A DNA stretch of 64,000 nucleotides from CAYYNQ01 sp964473105 (GTDB lineage Bacteria; Sumerlaeota; Sumerlaeia; MVZB01). A program made the position numbers and the translations under genes. This document shows, in pieces, positions 17,333 through 25,844 of this stretch; the first letter of the stretch is position 1, and each line of letters opens with the position of its first letter. Location of the stretch: the NCBI GenBank assembly GCA_964473105.1, contig CAYYNQ010000105.1, forward strand, positions 1-64,000, read 5' to 3'. The notes below the pieces were generated by a model. It was not told where the DNA came from, made no database searches, and worked only from the letters and a program-made list of their open reading frames with translations.

Positions 17333-18487
17333 TCAGTCGATTTGCCGGGTGATCCAACCGCCTGCTAGCACACGGCTGCGGGTGGGATCATCATAAGCCA
17401 CGGCGGCTTGGCCGGGCGTAATAGCCCGGACGGGTTCATCGAACACAACCTGGGCGTGGCCTGGCCTGTTTCTGTCCGGGTGGATCGTAGCCGGGTATCC
17501 CGGGCCACGGTAGCGAATCTTGACCCTGGCTTTGAACGAGTCAGCCTGTTTCGGGATGGACACCCAATTCATGCCGTGGATTTCCATTCCAGAACTCAGG
17601 GTATCATCATCATATCCCACAACGACTTGGCGGGTATCGGGGTCGAGTTTCACGACATATAGGGGCCTGGCATCGGTGATGCCCAGACCCTTTCTTTGCC
17701 CGATGGTAAAATAGTGAATGCCGGGGTGCTGGCCGAGAAGTTCACCCCGCGTATTAACGATGTCTCCGGCGAGTTGATTTTCGTCAGTGTCGGTTTCCTC
17801 GCTAATGAACCTCCGATAGTTGTTGTCGGTAACAAAGCAGATTTCATAGGAATCGGGCTTGTCCGACAAGTGTAGGTCCAGTTCGCGAGCGATCTCCCTT
17901 ACCTGATTTTTCCTCAATCGACCCAGCGGCATTTCCATCCGGCATAATTGGTCCTGGCCGAGACCGAAGAGGTAATAGGTCTGGTCCTTCTCTCGGTCGG
18001 CCGGGATCCGCAGTTCACGTCGACCGGATTCGGGGTTATTGGAAAGAACGCCATAATGGCCGGTAGCGACGGCATTTGCGCCGTATGCCTGTCCCTTGGT
18101 AAGTAAGGTCCCGAGTTTCAGACTATTATTACAGTTAATACAGGGGTTGGGTGTTCTACCGCCGAGGTAGTCCCGAATGAAGGGGTCGATTACGGATTTA
18201 CGAAAATCCAGCTCGAAGTCCATGGCGTAAAAAGGAAATCCGAACTGGTCGGCGACCCTGCGAGCGTCCTTTGCGTCAGCTGGAGAACAGCAGGTTGCCG
18301 AGTTTTTGTCCTCCATCCGGCCCCGGGAATCCCTGTAATGCCAAGTCCGCATATGGATCCCGATTACCTCGGCGCCGGCAAGGTGAAGCAAAGTCGCCGA
18401 AACGGCTGAATCTACTCCCCCACTCATCGCCACGACGATTTTCCTGTTCTTCCAATCGGAGAACTGTCCAAGGATTGCGTCCAGCAT
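17333..18487 (-). CDS. mnmA: tRNA-specific 2-thiouridylase
   Basis: MnmA thiolates U34 of tRNA-Lys, -Glu and -Gln using sulfur relayed from a persulfide donor. The 384 residues include the PP-loop ATP-binding motif VVAMSGGVDSAVSATLL near residues 17-33. The catalytic cysteines are in NPCINCNN (near 113-120) and YEICFVTDN. TGHYGVL, YYLFGL, TIGQRKGLG and the C-terminal beta-barrel complete the family pattern. Start 18487 is chosen because GGAGG lies 9 bases upstream and MnmA proteins begin close to the PP-loop; the longer frame to 18616 adds 43 atypical residues. Confidence 0.95.
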   Translation of the reverse strand: MLDAILGQFSDWKNRKIVVAMSGGVDSAVSATLLHLAGAEVIGIHMRTWHYRDSRGRMEDKNSATCCSPADAKDARRVADQFGFPFYAMDFELDFRKSVIDPFIRDYLGGRTPNPCINCNNSLKLGTLLTKGQAYGANAVATGHYGVLSNNPESGRRELRIPADREKDQTYYLFGLGQDQLCRMEMPLGRLRKNQVREIARELDLHLSDKPDSYEICFVTDNNYRRFISEETDTDENQLAGDIVNTRGELLGQHPGIHYFTIGQRKGLGITDARPLYVVKLDPDTRQVVVGYDDDTLSSGMEIHGMNWVSIPKQADSFKARVKIRYRGPGYPATIHPDRNRPGHAQVVFDEPVRAITPGQAAVAYDDPTRSRVLAGGWITRQID

Positions 18488-19148
18488 GGGCACGGACCTC
18501 CATGTCCTAATTGAAACACAGAACGTAGGAGACCGCACGCGGAATGTCCAAGGTCGGCGGGGAAACAGATGAAATTCAGTGATCATGCACGGCATGCATG
18601 GGATGGATTCTGGCATTGAACGGGAACCAATAAGGGCTAAAAAGGGAAAAAAATCGGATCAAATGAATTAAAAAATAAAAAAAACAGTTTTTTTTATTTT
18701 TTTTTTCATTCCGAATTCGGGACAGGTCATCGCAGCGGGAAGGGTATCCGGATTTAACTTCCAAACAATACATAATTTTAAAATAGCCCTATGGTTATTG
18801 AATCAAATGTTGGCTTGTCCGGAATTCGTGAAGGCAGGATTTCAAATGGAGAGCTTGAAAACTTGTGATCATGAAGGTGTGGCTCGATCAAAGAATCAAC
18901 CAAAATGTGACATTTGGTCTTGACATACTGTCTGGCTGCGAAAAAAATCTGTTCAATGTGCCATGGTTACGTACTGTGGGGCAGGTATGTTTGCTGAGTT
19001 TGAAGGACTCAAGTTTGAAATTCAAAATAGGTCATGCAGGTTCCATGTCGCACTCACGCGATTCTGCTTTTGGGTTTCAAACAGGCAAACAGTCTTGGGG
19101 TGTGGTTGACCCTGATATACTTCTGCTGCAGAAAAGGAGACTTATCTG
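18488..19148. other. Divergent intergenic region mnmA / histone-like gene
   Basis: 661 bases, partly very A/T-rich, including an A/T-only perfect inverted repeat at 18670-18702. A TTGACA box at 18919-18924 may belong to the histone-like gene, but its -10 partner (AAAAAT) is weak. No gene recognised. Confidence 0.45.
18670..18702. repeat. Perfect A/T-only inverted repeat
   Basis: Left arm of six A, T, eight A; central CAG; right arm of eight T, A, six or more T. Arms of 15 bases pair perfectly with a 3-base loop, and the T-run continues to 18706. It could act as a weak bidirectional terminator or as a rigid or bent DNA element. Confidence 0.85.
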
Positions 19149-19361
19149 ATGGCAAAGAAAACGGTCCGAAAGAAGTCGGCCAAGAAGTCGGCTCGTAAGA
19201 AGTCGGCCAAGAAGTCGGCTCGTAAGAAAACCGCCAAGAAGGCGGTGAGGAAGACAGCCCGTAAGAAGCCGGCTCGCAAGGCTGCCAAGAAGAAAAAGAC
19301 AGCCCGTAAATCCTCTAAAAAGAGACCTGCGAGAAAGAAAAAGACCGCACGCAGGAGGTAG
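19149..19361 (+). CDS. Histone H1-like lysine/alanine/arginine-rich protein
   Basis: 70 residues composed almost only of Lys, Ala, Arg, Ser and Thr in KKSAKKSAR-type repeats. It resembles bacterial histone H1-like proteins (Hc1/Hc2 and AlgP-type tails) that bind and compact DNA non-specifically. There is no globular domain, so this is a free-standing tail. A 27-base direct tandem duplication (19170-19196 and 19197-19223) encodes two identical nonapeptide units, which shows growth by repeat expansion. AAGGAG lies before ATG 19149. Low-complexity composition makes function inferential; nucleoid condensation or RNA binding are both possible. Confidence 0.85.
   Translation: MAKKTVRKKSAKKSARKKSAKKSARKKTAKKAVRKTARKKPARKAAKKKKTARKSSKKRPARKKKTARRR
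19170..19223 (+). repeat. 27-bp direct tandem repeat (two copies) in the histone-like gene
   Basis: Two exact adjacent copies of a 27-base unit starting AAGAAGTCGGCC, in frame, each encoding KKSAKKSAR. Unit copy number could vary between strains. Confidence 0.9.
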
Positions 19362-19404
19362 ATTCGTCCATCGCGGGGGTTGGAACCTGGCGTTCTGACC
19401 CCCG

Positions 19405-19672
19405 TTGCTGAATCTTATCGTCCTGATCCTGATATGTGGGTTTCTTTGCGTCTCGTGGGTGGATCAAATCCTTCGCTTTCATATACCGGTCGGGATATCC
19501 CCCAGCCAACGTGAAGGCAGACCACGCCCCGGTCCACTTTCGAACAGTTTGAACACACGACTGGACGTAATAAAGAACCTGATCGATTTGTTTATTGCGG
19601 AATGGCAGGCTTGGCCTTGCCCGAGAGACTTATGCCCGGACAGCAATCCGCTGCTCCGGGTGTCTTTTTTTT
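19405..19672 (+). ncRNA. Candidate small RNA or long structured 3' UTR
   Basis: Non-coding segment ending in a strong intrinsic terminator 274 bases after the histone-like stop. It can fold into a long interrupted hairpin (CGTGG with CCACG enclosing CCTTC with GAAGG). A weak TTGCTG box at its start has no good -10. No Rfam family is recognised. It may simply be the 3' UTR of the histone-like mRNA. Confidence 0.25.
19635..19672 (+). terminator. Strong Rho-independent terminator
   Basis: Stem CCCGGA-CAGC / GCTG-c-TCCGGG with loop AATCC, followed by TGTC and eight T. Confidence 0.85.
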
Positions 19673-20043
19673 CGGAGGTTACGTGACCGAGATTTAAGTC
19701 TTCTGAGCGATACCGATACTGGTTGCCAAGCCAAGGAAAACTTGGCCATTGTTATCGTTTGTTGAATTCGGAATGATACGAGCCTGTATTATAGTATATA
19801 TAACTGAAAAATAAGCATTTATACTGTTTTGTATGCGAGTTGACTCCCAACTGATTTTATCCTGCGATCTTTTGGAAAGACCGGGCAATAATATCGATTC
19901 TTGCGGTTAGCATTGCACGAATATCCCAATTTTGCCTTGACCTTTCGGGGGTGGCGATTTGATTATTCAACAGATTTGATGGCCCGATGGGCGAAACTTG
20001 ACAGATTGTTTCCAAGCCACGGCCAAAAAACACATAAATCAAT

Positions 20044-20370
20044 TCATATCAAATCTATTTCATGCCAAATGAGTTCGACATCGGGCATTTGGATTATCTC
20101 CGAGGCCACCTGTTCGAGAACTCTGGTTGCGAGATCCCGATCGCTGCTTAGCGTGACAGCCGCCAACCCGCTGCGTCCCCAGATATCTTGGTTCCCAACT
20201 TCGGAAATCACAACGGGGTATTTCTTGCGTATGGGGTTCAGGGTTCGGGCGAGCCGTCCTCGCTTGCCCTTGAGTGACTGGCAGCCATGGAGCCGGATAT
20301 CCAGGCGCATGACTGCGATATGGAAATGGTGATCAACCGACCGTGCGTTGGGGTATCGTGGCTCAGTCAT
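20044..20370 (-). CDS. DUF503 (YlxP-like) family protein
   Basis: 108 residues. The region from VMRLDIRLHGCQSLKGKRGRLA through ISEVGNQDIWGRSGLAAVTLSS matches the DUF503/YlxP pattern (LDxxLxxCxSLKxKR and VAEVgxQDlwqra). YlxP is a small ribosome-assembly-associated protein that usually sits next to rbfA/infB; here it is far from nusA and follows a cupin lipoprotein by 21 bases. The first 20 residues look atypical, so translation may begin at the second Met (near 20310); neither start has a clear ribosome-binding site. Confidence 0.8.
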   Translation of the reverse strand: MTEPRYPNARSVDHHFHIAVMRLDIRLHGCQSLKGKRGRLARTLNPIRKKYPVVISEVGNQDIWGRSGLAAVTLSSDRDLATRVLEQVASEIIQMPDVELIWHEIDLI

Positions 20371-20391
20371 TTTTGAAGATGTGTAGAGGAG

Positions 20392-20868
20392 TTATTTTGA
20401 GGGGTCGATGAAGCGGCGGTCCTTGCCATCAAAGGCTGGAGTAAAAATGACATACATCTCTGATGCCTCGGGATCCAAATTTTCGGCCCAGTGGTAGGTG
20501 CCTCGCGGAATATATACCATATCCCCCGGCTTCATCTTTTGTGAATGGTCGGCGAAGTGAATTCGGCCCATACCTTGGATCATGATGGCCGTCAGATCGT
20601 GGTAATCATGGATGTGTGGATTCTCGCTGGTCCGCAGTCTCAGCAGGTGGTGACTGGCCTCGATGGTTGTATGAATCGTCTTGACGATCTTCTCTCGGTC
20701 AAGGTTCGACCAATCTATGGGCCCCATTGGGCCTTCATTGCCAATGACGGTAATTTTCGATCCGGAATTACATGAAGCGCCTAACAGGGTTATGCAAAAA
20801 CAGAGAAATAATATTTTTAGGGTGTTTGAGACGGCTGGGTAATGGAAATATTTCTTTTTGGGGATCAT
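20392..20868 (-). CDS. Cupin-domain lipoprotein
   Basis: 158 residues. The N-terminal signal has a hydrophobic core (ILFLCFCITLLGASC) ending in a lipobox-like GASC, so the protein is probably a lipoprotein anchored after export. The single cupin domain has the conserved His-rich motif ENPHIHDYHDLTAIMIQGMG and the second motif GDMVYIPRGTYHWAENL, which can bind a metal. Small cupins of this kind are often sugar-binding or isomerase-like, but no substrate can be named. It lies 37 bases downstream of a membrane protein gene and 21 bases upstream of the DUF503 gene, so a three-gene transcript is likely. Confidence 0.8.
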   Translation of the reverse strand: MIPKKKYFHYPAVSNTLKILFLCFCITLLGASCNSGSKITVIGNEGPMGPIDWSNLDREKIVKTIHTTIEASHHLLRLRTSENPHIHDYHDLTAIMIQGMGRIHFADHSQKMKPGDMVYIPRGTYHWAENLDPEASEMYVIFTPAFDGKDRRFIDPSK

Positions 20869-20905
20869 GATCGTTCAGTTCTCTCTTTCGTATTATCCAC
20901 GATTT

Positions 20906-21703
20906 TTATTCGAATTGCATCCCGGCAGTTACCAAGTCCAGTATATAGGCAAGGGAATTCGGATGTTCTAGGCCGGAAATCATATCATCAGGTGGGGTAG
21001 CGAAGCCTCTGAATCGGTGTTCGAGGAGGCCGATAATGTCCTCAACAACGAGGACCGGTAGCTGCATGCTTTTCATGATCGGGATCTGATCGTCCTTTGC
21101 GGCCCGATTGAATTGTCCAATGATTTCATGGTATTCCAGTCCTGCTGTGTGGTGACCGGGATCTCTCATGGCTGCATGGATGGCTTGGCCCAGTAGCCAG
21201 TAATATTCTCTGGGACTCATCGCGTTTTTATCAAGTTGCTGGAGGTGTTCATCGATCAGAATCTCTATCATGTCTGCGACTGAGGTTAGTGAGCAGACCA
21301 GCCCCATGATGCCGGCCCTATCATTCGCAAGATTGGCCTGCAGCCATGCCTGCCCCTTAACTGAAAGCTTGGGGTCGAGCCTCGAGTAAACAGATTTGCG
21401 GATCTTCCATGCCGTCGCCCAGCGACTGTTCACGATCCTCCAATGACTTGTGATGGGGTCAAAATCATGCTCATTGTTTAAGCGCGAGTACTGGATCTGG
21501 GCTTCCCGCTCGATGGTCTTCAGTCGGCGGAGTTCCTTCTCGCCTTGGATTGCAGCAAGACCGATTAGCACGAGAAGTAGGGAAATCAGCCCGACCACGC
21601 TGAGCAGGAATAATTTCCATTTGTCTGGCCTGTCCCTTGCCCGGGCCAGCAGTTCCAGAATCCATTTCTTGAGTGGCCATGTCTTGTTGTGCCATCTGAA
21701 CAT
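20906..21703 (-). CDS. Single-pass membrane protein, unknown function
   Basis: 265 residues. A basic N-terminus and one transmembrane helix (about LFLLSVVGLISLLLVLIGLA at 31-50) are followed by a helical soluble domain beginning with a charged segment (GEKELRRLKTIEREAQ), probably coiled-coil, and then largely alpha-helical sequence. With the basic N-terminus inside, the large domain is probably periplasmic. No family recognised. It is first in a probable operon with the cupin lipoprotein and DUF503 genes. Confidence 0.7.
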   Translation of the reverse strand: MFRWHNKTWPLKKWILELLARARDRPDKWKLFLLSVVGLISLLLVLIGLAAIQGEKELRRLKTIEREAQIQYSRLNNEHDFDPITSHWRIVNSRWATAWKIRKSVYSRLDPKLSVKGQAWLQANLANDRAGIMGLVCSLTSVADMIEILIDEHLQQLDKNAMSPREYYWLLGQAIHAAMRDPGHHTAGLEYHEIIGQFNRAAKDDQIPIMKSMQLPVLVVEDIIGLLEHRFRGFATPPDDMISGLEHPNSLAYILDLVTAGMQFE

Positions 21704-22022
21704 TTTTAGGCTCCCATCCCCCTATTTAACCCATCGTTGTTAAAAATTGCGATGGCTAATCCCCTGAGCTGTATCGGACGGGCTGTATCAGGTTGTCTAG
21801 AATAACCATTACTGGTATTAATATTGATGGCCGACAGGTGCCAATGGGCGTCATAGGGGTTTGGTTGCCTATAAACATATGCGGTATTATCATCCATATC
21901 CCCATTTACGGTATTTTACGTATGGGGTTTTGGGGGCTTTTCCATCGGTTCATTGAGAAACATCGGCTTTAGATAAAACCAAGAGGTAGCGTTGTGGAAT
22001 TTATTGTTGAAGTGGAATATTT
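21704..22022. other. Divergent intergenic region
   Basis: 319 bases between two divergently transcribed units. It holds two short inverted repeats: CCATCG/CGATGG (21731-21755) and CCCCAT...ATGGGG (about 21900-21927). Either could be an operator; no clear promoter was assigned. Confidence 0.4.
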
Positions 22023-22847
22023 GTGGGGAGAGCGCAAATCTTGATCAGCATTGAGCAGGTTCGACGCGAAAACCTTTCGTGTATCAAGGGGGTCCTGACA
22101 GATATAGATGATACGCTGTCTACCGATGGAAACCTGACGGTCGATGCTTACCGGGCCATGTGGGATCTGCACAAAGCAGGTTATCTTCTGGTCGTCGTTA
22201 CCGGGCGTCCTGCCGGATGGTGTGATCATATTGCTCGGTTTTGGCCGGTCGATGCCGTCGTCGGTGAAAACGGGGGTTTTTATTTTCACCATGACGGGGA
22301 GAAGCTGATTCGGTTCTACCTGTATAATGATGCAGAACGTCGTGCATTCAGGGTGAAACTGGACACAATCCGCGAAATGATCCTGCGGGAGGTCCCCGGT
22401 TGTGCCGTAGCATCCGACCAAGCCTACCGGGAATACGACTTGGCGATCGATTTTTGTGAGGATGTGGACCCGCTGCCATGGGCTGAGGTGATTCGTATCC
22501 GTGACTTGTTTGAGGTGGCCGGTGCGACAGCCCGTATCTCATCCATCCATGTCAACGGTTGGTTTGGAGAATTCAACAAGTTGACGACCACTCGCCTGTG
22601 TGCCCGTGAACTTTTCGGAATTACTGAGGAAAGATTCAAAGATGAATTCGTATTTTGCGGTGATTCCCAGAACGACGAGCCGATGTTTGCCTGCTTTACG
22701 CACTCTTTCGGCATGGCCAACATCAGGAATTTCCTGCAACTTATGAAGTCCCGTCCGGCTTACATTACCAGCCAGCCCGCTGGCTTGGGATTCTGCGAGG
22801 TTGCCGGACTTCTCCTGAACGGCAACGGATCCAGGAAACGGAAATGA
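22023..22847 (+). CDS. HAD-superfamily phosphatase (IIB, SPP/Cof-like)
   Basis: 274 residues. The nucleophile motif TDIDDTLSTDG lies near 26-36, so Asp27 and Asp29 are in place. Motif II is VVVTGRPAG. A C2-type cap sits in the middle, and motif IV is FVFCGDSQNDEPMFACF near the C-terminus. This is the HAD-IIB layout used by sucrose-phosphate, mannosyl-3-phosphoglycerate and Cof-type phosphatases; the substrate is unknown. The start could be GTG 22023 or TTG 22041, which has GGGGAGAG upstream. Its stop overlaps the next ATG by four bases (ATGA), so the two are translationally coupled. Confidence 0.85.
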   Translation: MGRAQILISIEQVRRENLSCIKGVLTDIDDTLSTDGNLTVDAYRAMWDLHKAGYLLVVVTGRPAGWCDHIARFWPVDAVVGENGGFYFHHDGEKLIRFYLYNDAERRAFRVKLDTIREMILREVPGCAVASDQAYREYDLAIDFCEDVDPLPWAEVIRIRDLFEVAGATARISSIHVNGWFGEFNKLTTTRLCARELFGITEERFKDEFVFCGDSQNDEPMFACFTHSFGMANIRNFLQLMKSRPAYITSQPAGLGFCEVAGLLLNGNGSRKRK

Positions 22848-23494
22848 GCAGATCGAACCGTCAGTTCGTTTTTGTCCAGGGCCTGACGTTGGGGCGGATT
22901 CCACTGATCCTGATTTTCCTGATTGTCACGTTGTCGCCGGCCAATACCCGTGAAGACCCGTTGTGGTTTATCGTGGCGTTCGGTGCGATGGTGTTGTCAG
23001 CATTGACCGATCTGTTAGATGGTTACTTCGCGCGGAGGTTCAACGTGACCAGTCGGCTTGGGGCCTATGCCGATCCGCTGACCGACAAGATATTTTATAT
23101 CGTTAGTCTGCCGACGCTGGTCTATCTCGCCGGGACGCGCGGGGAACCAGCTCATACATTAATCCTGCTGATATTGACAATCCTGTTCCTGATTCGTGAC
23201 CAGTGGGTGTCCTTCCTTAGGTCGATCGGCGCGCTTTATAAGATGAGCGGCAGTGCAAACTGGGCGGGGAAAGCCCGAACATTGATCACATTTCCCGTCA
23301 TCTGTACGATTTACTGGTATCTTCAATCCCCGTCAACGTGGTGGCTGCGGTTACCTTTGTGGCTGGTGCTGGTTGCTGAGATTGTGTGTCTGCTGATCAA
23401 TTTCATTTCCATATGGGTGTATACACGGCATTATTGGTCGGCGATCCGGAGTGAATTAAATCCACCGGACGGGGACGACCCGGCCGGGGATTAA
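22844..23494 (+). CDS. pgsA: CDP-alcohol phosphatidyltransferase (PgsA-like)
   Basis: 216-residue inner-membrane enzyme with the complete CDP-alcohol phosphotransferase signature: Asp56, Asp59-Gly60, Ala63-Arg64, Gly73, Asp77, Asp81 (DLLDGYFARRF through DPLTDK). About five or six transmembrane helices are visible. PgsA makes phosphatidylglycerol phosphate from CDP-diacylglycerol and glycerol-3-phosphate. The symbol is the most likely family member; a cardiolipin-synthase-like or inositol-using homologue is not excluded. It overlaps the preceding HAD gene by 4 bases and precedes mutM by 18. Confidence 0.8.
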   Translation: MSRSNRQFVFVQGLTLGRIPLILIFLIVTLSPANTREDPLWFIVAFGAMVLSALTDLLDGYFARRFNVTSRLGAYADPLTDKIFYIVSLPTLVYLAGTRGEPAHTLILLILTILFLIRDQWVSFLRSIGALYKMSGSANWAGKARTLITFPVICTIYWYLQSPSTWWLRLPLWLVLVAEIVCLLINFISIWVYTRHYWSAIRSELNPPDGDDPAGD

Positions 23495-23512
23495 TCAAGA
23501 CAAAAAACTGAT

Positions 23513-24367
23513 ATGCCTGAACTTCCTGAGGTCGAGACGGTGGTGCGTCAGCTGGGTCCCTTGGTCGAGGGGAAGCGGATCCGGCACTTATGTATATTTG
23601 ACGCCCGGCTTGACCTTTCGAATCCGGAGGAGGCTCGTGGCCGTCGCCTGAACCGCATCGGGAGACACGGCAAACATATCGTTATGGAACTGGGTACACT
23701 TGCCCATCGTGCAGGCCGCATTTTTTTGATTATTCATCTCCGGATGACGGGGCGACTGACTTGGCAGGACCACTTCACCTTGTCCTGCAAGCGGCAATAC
23801 GCGCTGTCAGAGGAAACACGACTACAGGCGGCACCGGTGCGTGCATGCTGGACTTTTGATGACGGGATCCTATGTTTCAAGGATGTCCGCCGTTTTGGGA
23901 CCATTCGAATGACCAGCGAGTGGTTGGAAACAATGCCCGCCGGGATCGATCCGTTATCGAAAGGGCTGACAGCACGGGGACTTCAGGCACTGATGGCCGG
24001 TTCAAAAACCCCCATCAAGATTTGGCTTCTCAGGCAGGACAGGCTGAGCGGGATGGGTAACATCTATGCCTCAGAGTCCCTGTTTCGTGCTGGACTCCAC
24101 CCCGCACGTGAAGCGGGTTCATTGGGCGCATCTGAATGCGGCCGGTTATTGCGTTCGATCCGCAAAGTCTTGAGGACGGCCATAGATGTGGGGGGCACGA
24201 CCTTTTCAACATTCCAAGATGTTTATGGGGCCGTTGGCAGCTATCAGCACAACCTGCAGGTTTATGATCATGAGGGGGACGATTGTCCCGATTGTGGCCG
24301 ATCAATCATGCGAATCGTGCAGGCACAGCGCAGCACTTATTTCTGTCCCCATTGTCAGCGGGCATGA
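23513..24367 (+). CDS. mutM: Formamidopyrimidine-DNA glycosylase
   Basis: Fpg/MutM removes oxidised purines such as 8-oxoguanine and cuts the abasic site. 284 residues. The N-terminus is MPELPEVETVVRQL, with catalytic Pro2 and Glu3. The lysine loop is RIGRHGKHIV, the H2TH region is LSGMGNIYASESLFRAGLHP, and the C-terminal zinc finger has four Cys (CPDCG ... YFCPHC). All key residues are intact. The spacing from the phosphatidyltransferase gene is 18 bases, which suggests one transcript. Confidence 0.96.
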   Translation: MPELPEVETVVRQLGPLVEGKRIRHLCIFDARLDLSNPEEARGRRLNRIGRHGKHIVMELGTLAHRAGRIFLIIHLRMTGRLTWQDHFTLSCKRQYALSEETRLQAAPVRACWTFDDGILCFKDVRRFGTIRMTSEWLETMPAGIDPLSKGLTARGLQALMAGSKTPIKIWLLRQDRLSGMGNIYASESLFRAGLHPAREAGSLGASECGRLLRSIRKVLRTAIDVGGTTFSTFQDVYGAVGSYQHNLQVYDHEGDDCPDCGRSIMRIVQAQRSTYFCPHCQRA

Positions 24368-24811
24368 ATTCCCAAATTTGTGAAGATGTCGGGGACGAGA
24401 ATAGGAAGTGAGGCGTCTGATATTCTTATCGTGATTTTTTTTGGGTGGGATTAATTTCTCACAGAGGCACAGGGCGGCACCGTTGGGAAAAACAATTCGA
24501 ACAGGCTCATGATATTCCCTATACGATCATTTCGTTTTTGAGGTGGCTTCTTGTTCACGATGTTTCCCGGCCGATGGTTTGCAGTGTGTTTGCGAGTGTG
24601 GGCGGACAGGTAGGTGAATCCACTTCACCGAGTGTGCTATTGAGCCTCTGCTGGGCATTTGAATGTCATTTGATTATGAGGATCACTTTTCTGACCATGA
24701 TAACGCCATATATCAAGAAAAATCAGCCATATAAAATCTACCCGATAATTCGGGCGCCATGGGTGCATGTTGTTCCGGGTTCGTGTTGTGAATTCGGCAT
24801 GATCCAAATAC
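24368..24811. other. Intergenic region before the SirB1-like gene
   Basis: 444 bases. A 124-codon frame (24445-24819) exists but has an implausible composition and overlaps the next gene, so it is not called. No hairpin terminator or promoter stands out. Confidence 0.4.
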
Positions 24812-25660
24812 ATGGGTGAAGTCGATATGAAGGACGCCACCGATCTGAACCTTGAAGAGTTTTCGGTATCCATTGCAGTAACGGATGACGATATTGATCT
24901 TGCACGGTCGGCTCTTTGCATCGCCCGAATTGAATCTCCAGGATTGGTTATTGCGTCAGTGCTGGATCAGTTCGATCAGCTTGCAGAGAAAGTATTGAAA
25001 TCGATCGATCAGAAGGCCCCAGTTTTGGAAAATGTGGAGACACTTTTGGATATTGTACTCAGAGGCCAGAACCTCCAGGGTGCGGATGAGACTTCATCAG
25101 TTGATTACTATGATCCGAGGAACTCCTTCATCAATAGGGTTCTCGAACGGGGTGTCGGGATTCCGATTGCACTCAGCGTTATCCTGATCAGCGTCGGGAC
25201 ACGTGCCGGTATTGCCCTTGGAGGCATTGCTATGCCGATGCATTTCCTTATACGAGTTTTGGGCATCGACCCACCATACTTTGTTGATTGTTACGGTGGG
25301 GGTCGTATTCTTACCCATAAGGACTGCCGCATGGGATTGCACCGGATGACGGGCGGGAGAATATTTTTCAGATCCTCGATGTTGTCATTGATCTCGAACA
25401 CCTCGATCCTTTTCCGGATGTTAAATAACTTGCGCCTAACCTATTTCAATACAAATTCCGGAAAGAAATACCTGTCGACTCTCGATATGATGCTGCTTAT
25501 TCAGCCCGGGTCATCCGAGCTGGTTCGGGAGCGTGGTTATGCCCACTTGAACCTGGGTCATGCCAGTGAGGCCCGGCATGATCTGGAGGAATATCTTGCA
25601 ATCACATCGGATTCCGAATGCCGGCAGGAAATCATGAAGACACTCAAGGAGATGGATTGA
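24812..25660 (+). CDS. SirB1/transglutaminase-like protein with TPR-like C-terminus
   Basis: 282 residues. The central segment (DPRNSFINRVLERGVGIPIALSVI, then GIAMPMHFLIRV) matches the SirB1 N-terminal/transglutaminase-like domain found in SirB1 and YchA proteins. The end (RGYAHLNLGHASEARHDLEEYL) is a TPR unit. The Cys of the transglutaminase triad is not obvious, which is common in this family, so a scaffolding role is as likely as catalysis. Starts at ATG 24812 or 24827 are both possible, with weak ribosome-binding sites. Confidence 0.8.
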   Translation: MGEVDMKDATDLNLEEFSVSIAVTDDDIDLARSALCIARIESPGLVIASVLDQFDQLAEKVLKSIDQKAPVLENVETLLDIVLRGQNLQGADETSSVDYYDPRNSFINRVLERGVGIPIALSVILISVGTRAGIALGGIAMPMHFLIRVLGIDPPYFVDCYGGGRILTHKDCRMGLHRMTGGRIFFRSSMLSLISNTSILFRMLNNLRLTYFNTNSGKKYLSTLDMMLLIQPGSSELVRERGYAHLNLGHASEARHDLEEYLAITSDSECRQEIMKTLKEMD

Positions 25661-25844
25661 GGCTTGTTGGGGGATAACTGGCGGTTTTTTTTGCCTTTGG
25701 GGGCGTCTTCTCGTAAGCACTTATGAGCAACCAAAGGAATTAAGAGATCGAGATAATGACTGGTATTTCCTGTCTGAAATCCAACACAATGGACGGTGGC
25801 GATATGATTCATGAGTCAATCCAATTGAAGGGCTCCAGATTCTC

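Larger units (their letters stand above)
19362..20043. other. Intergenic region with hairpins and a strong terminator
   Basis: 682 bases without a supported protein gene. It contains a CGGGGGT/ACCCCCG hairpin just after the histone-like gene, a stretch (19405-19634) able to form nested helices, the strong terminator at 19635-19672, and then an A/T-rich segment (about 19770-19840) before the convergent DUF503 gene. Confidence 0.5.

Noticed and set aside
24445..24819. 124-codon frame before the SirB1-like gene
   Set aside because: Unusual composition, overlaps the next gene and has no ribosome-binding site; treated as intergenic.
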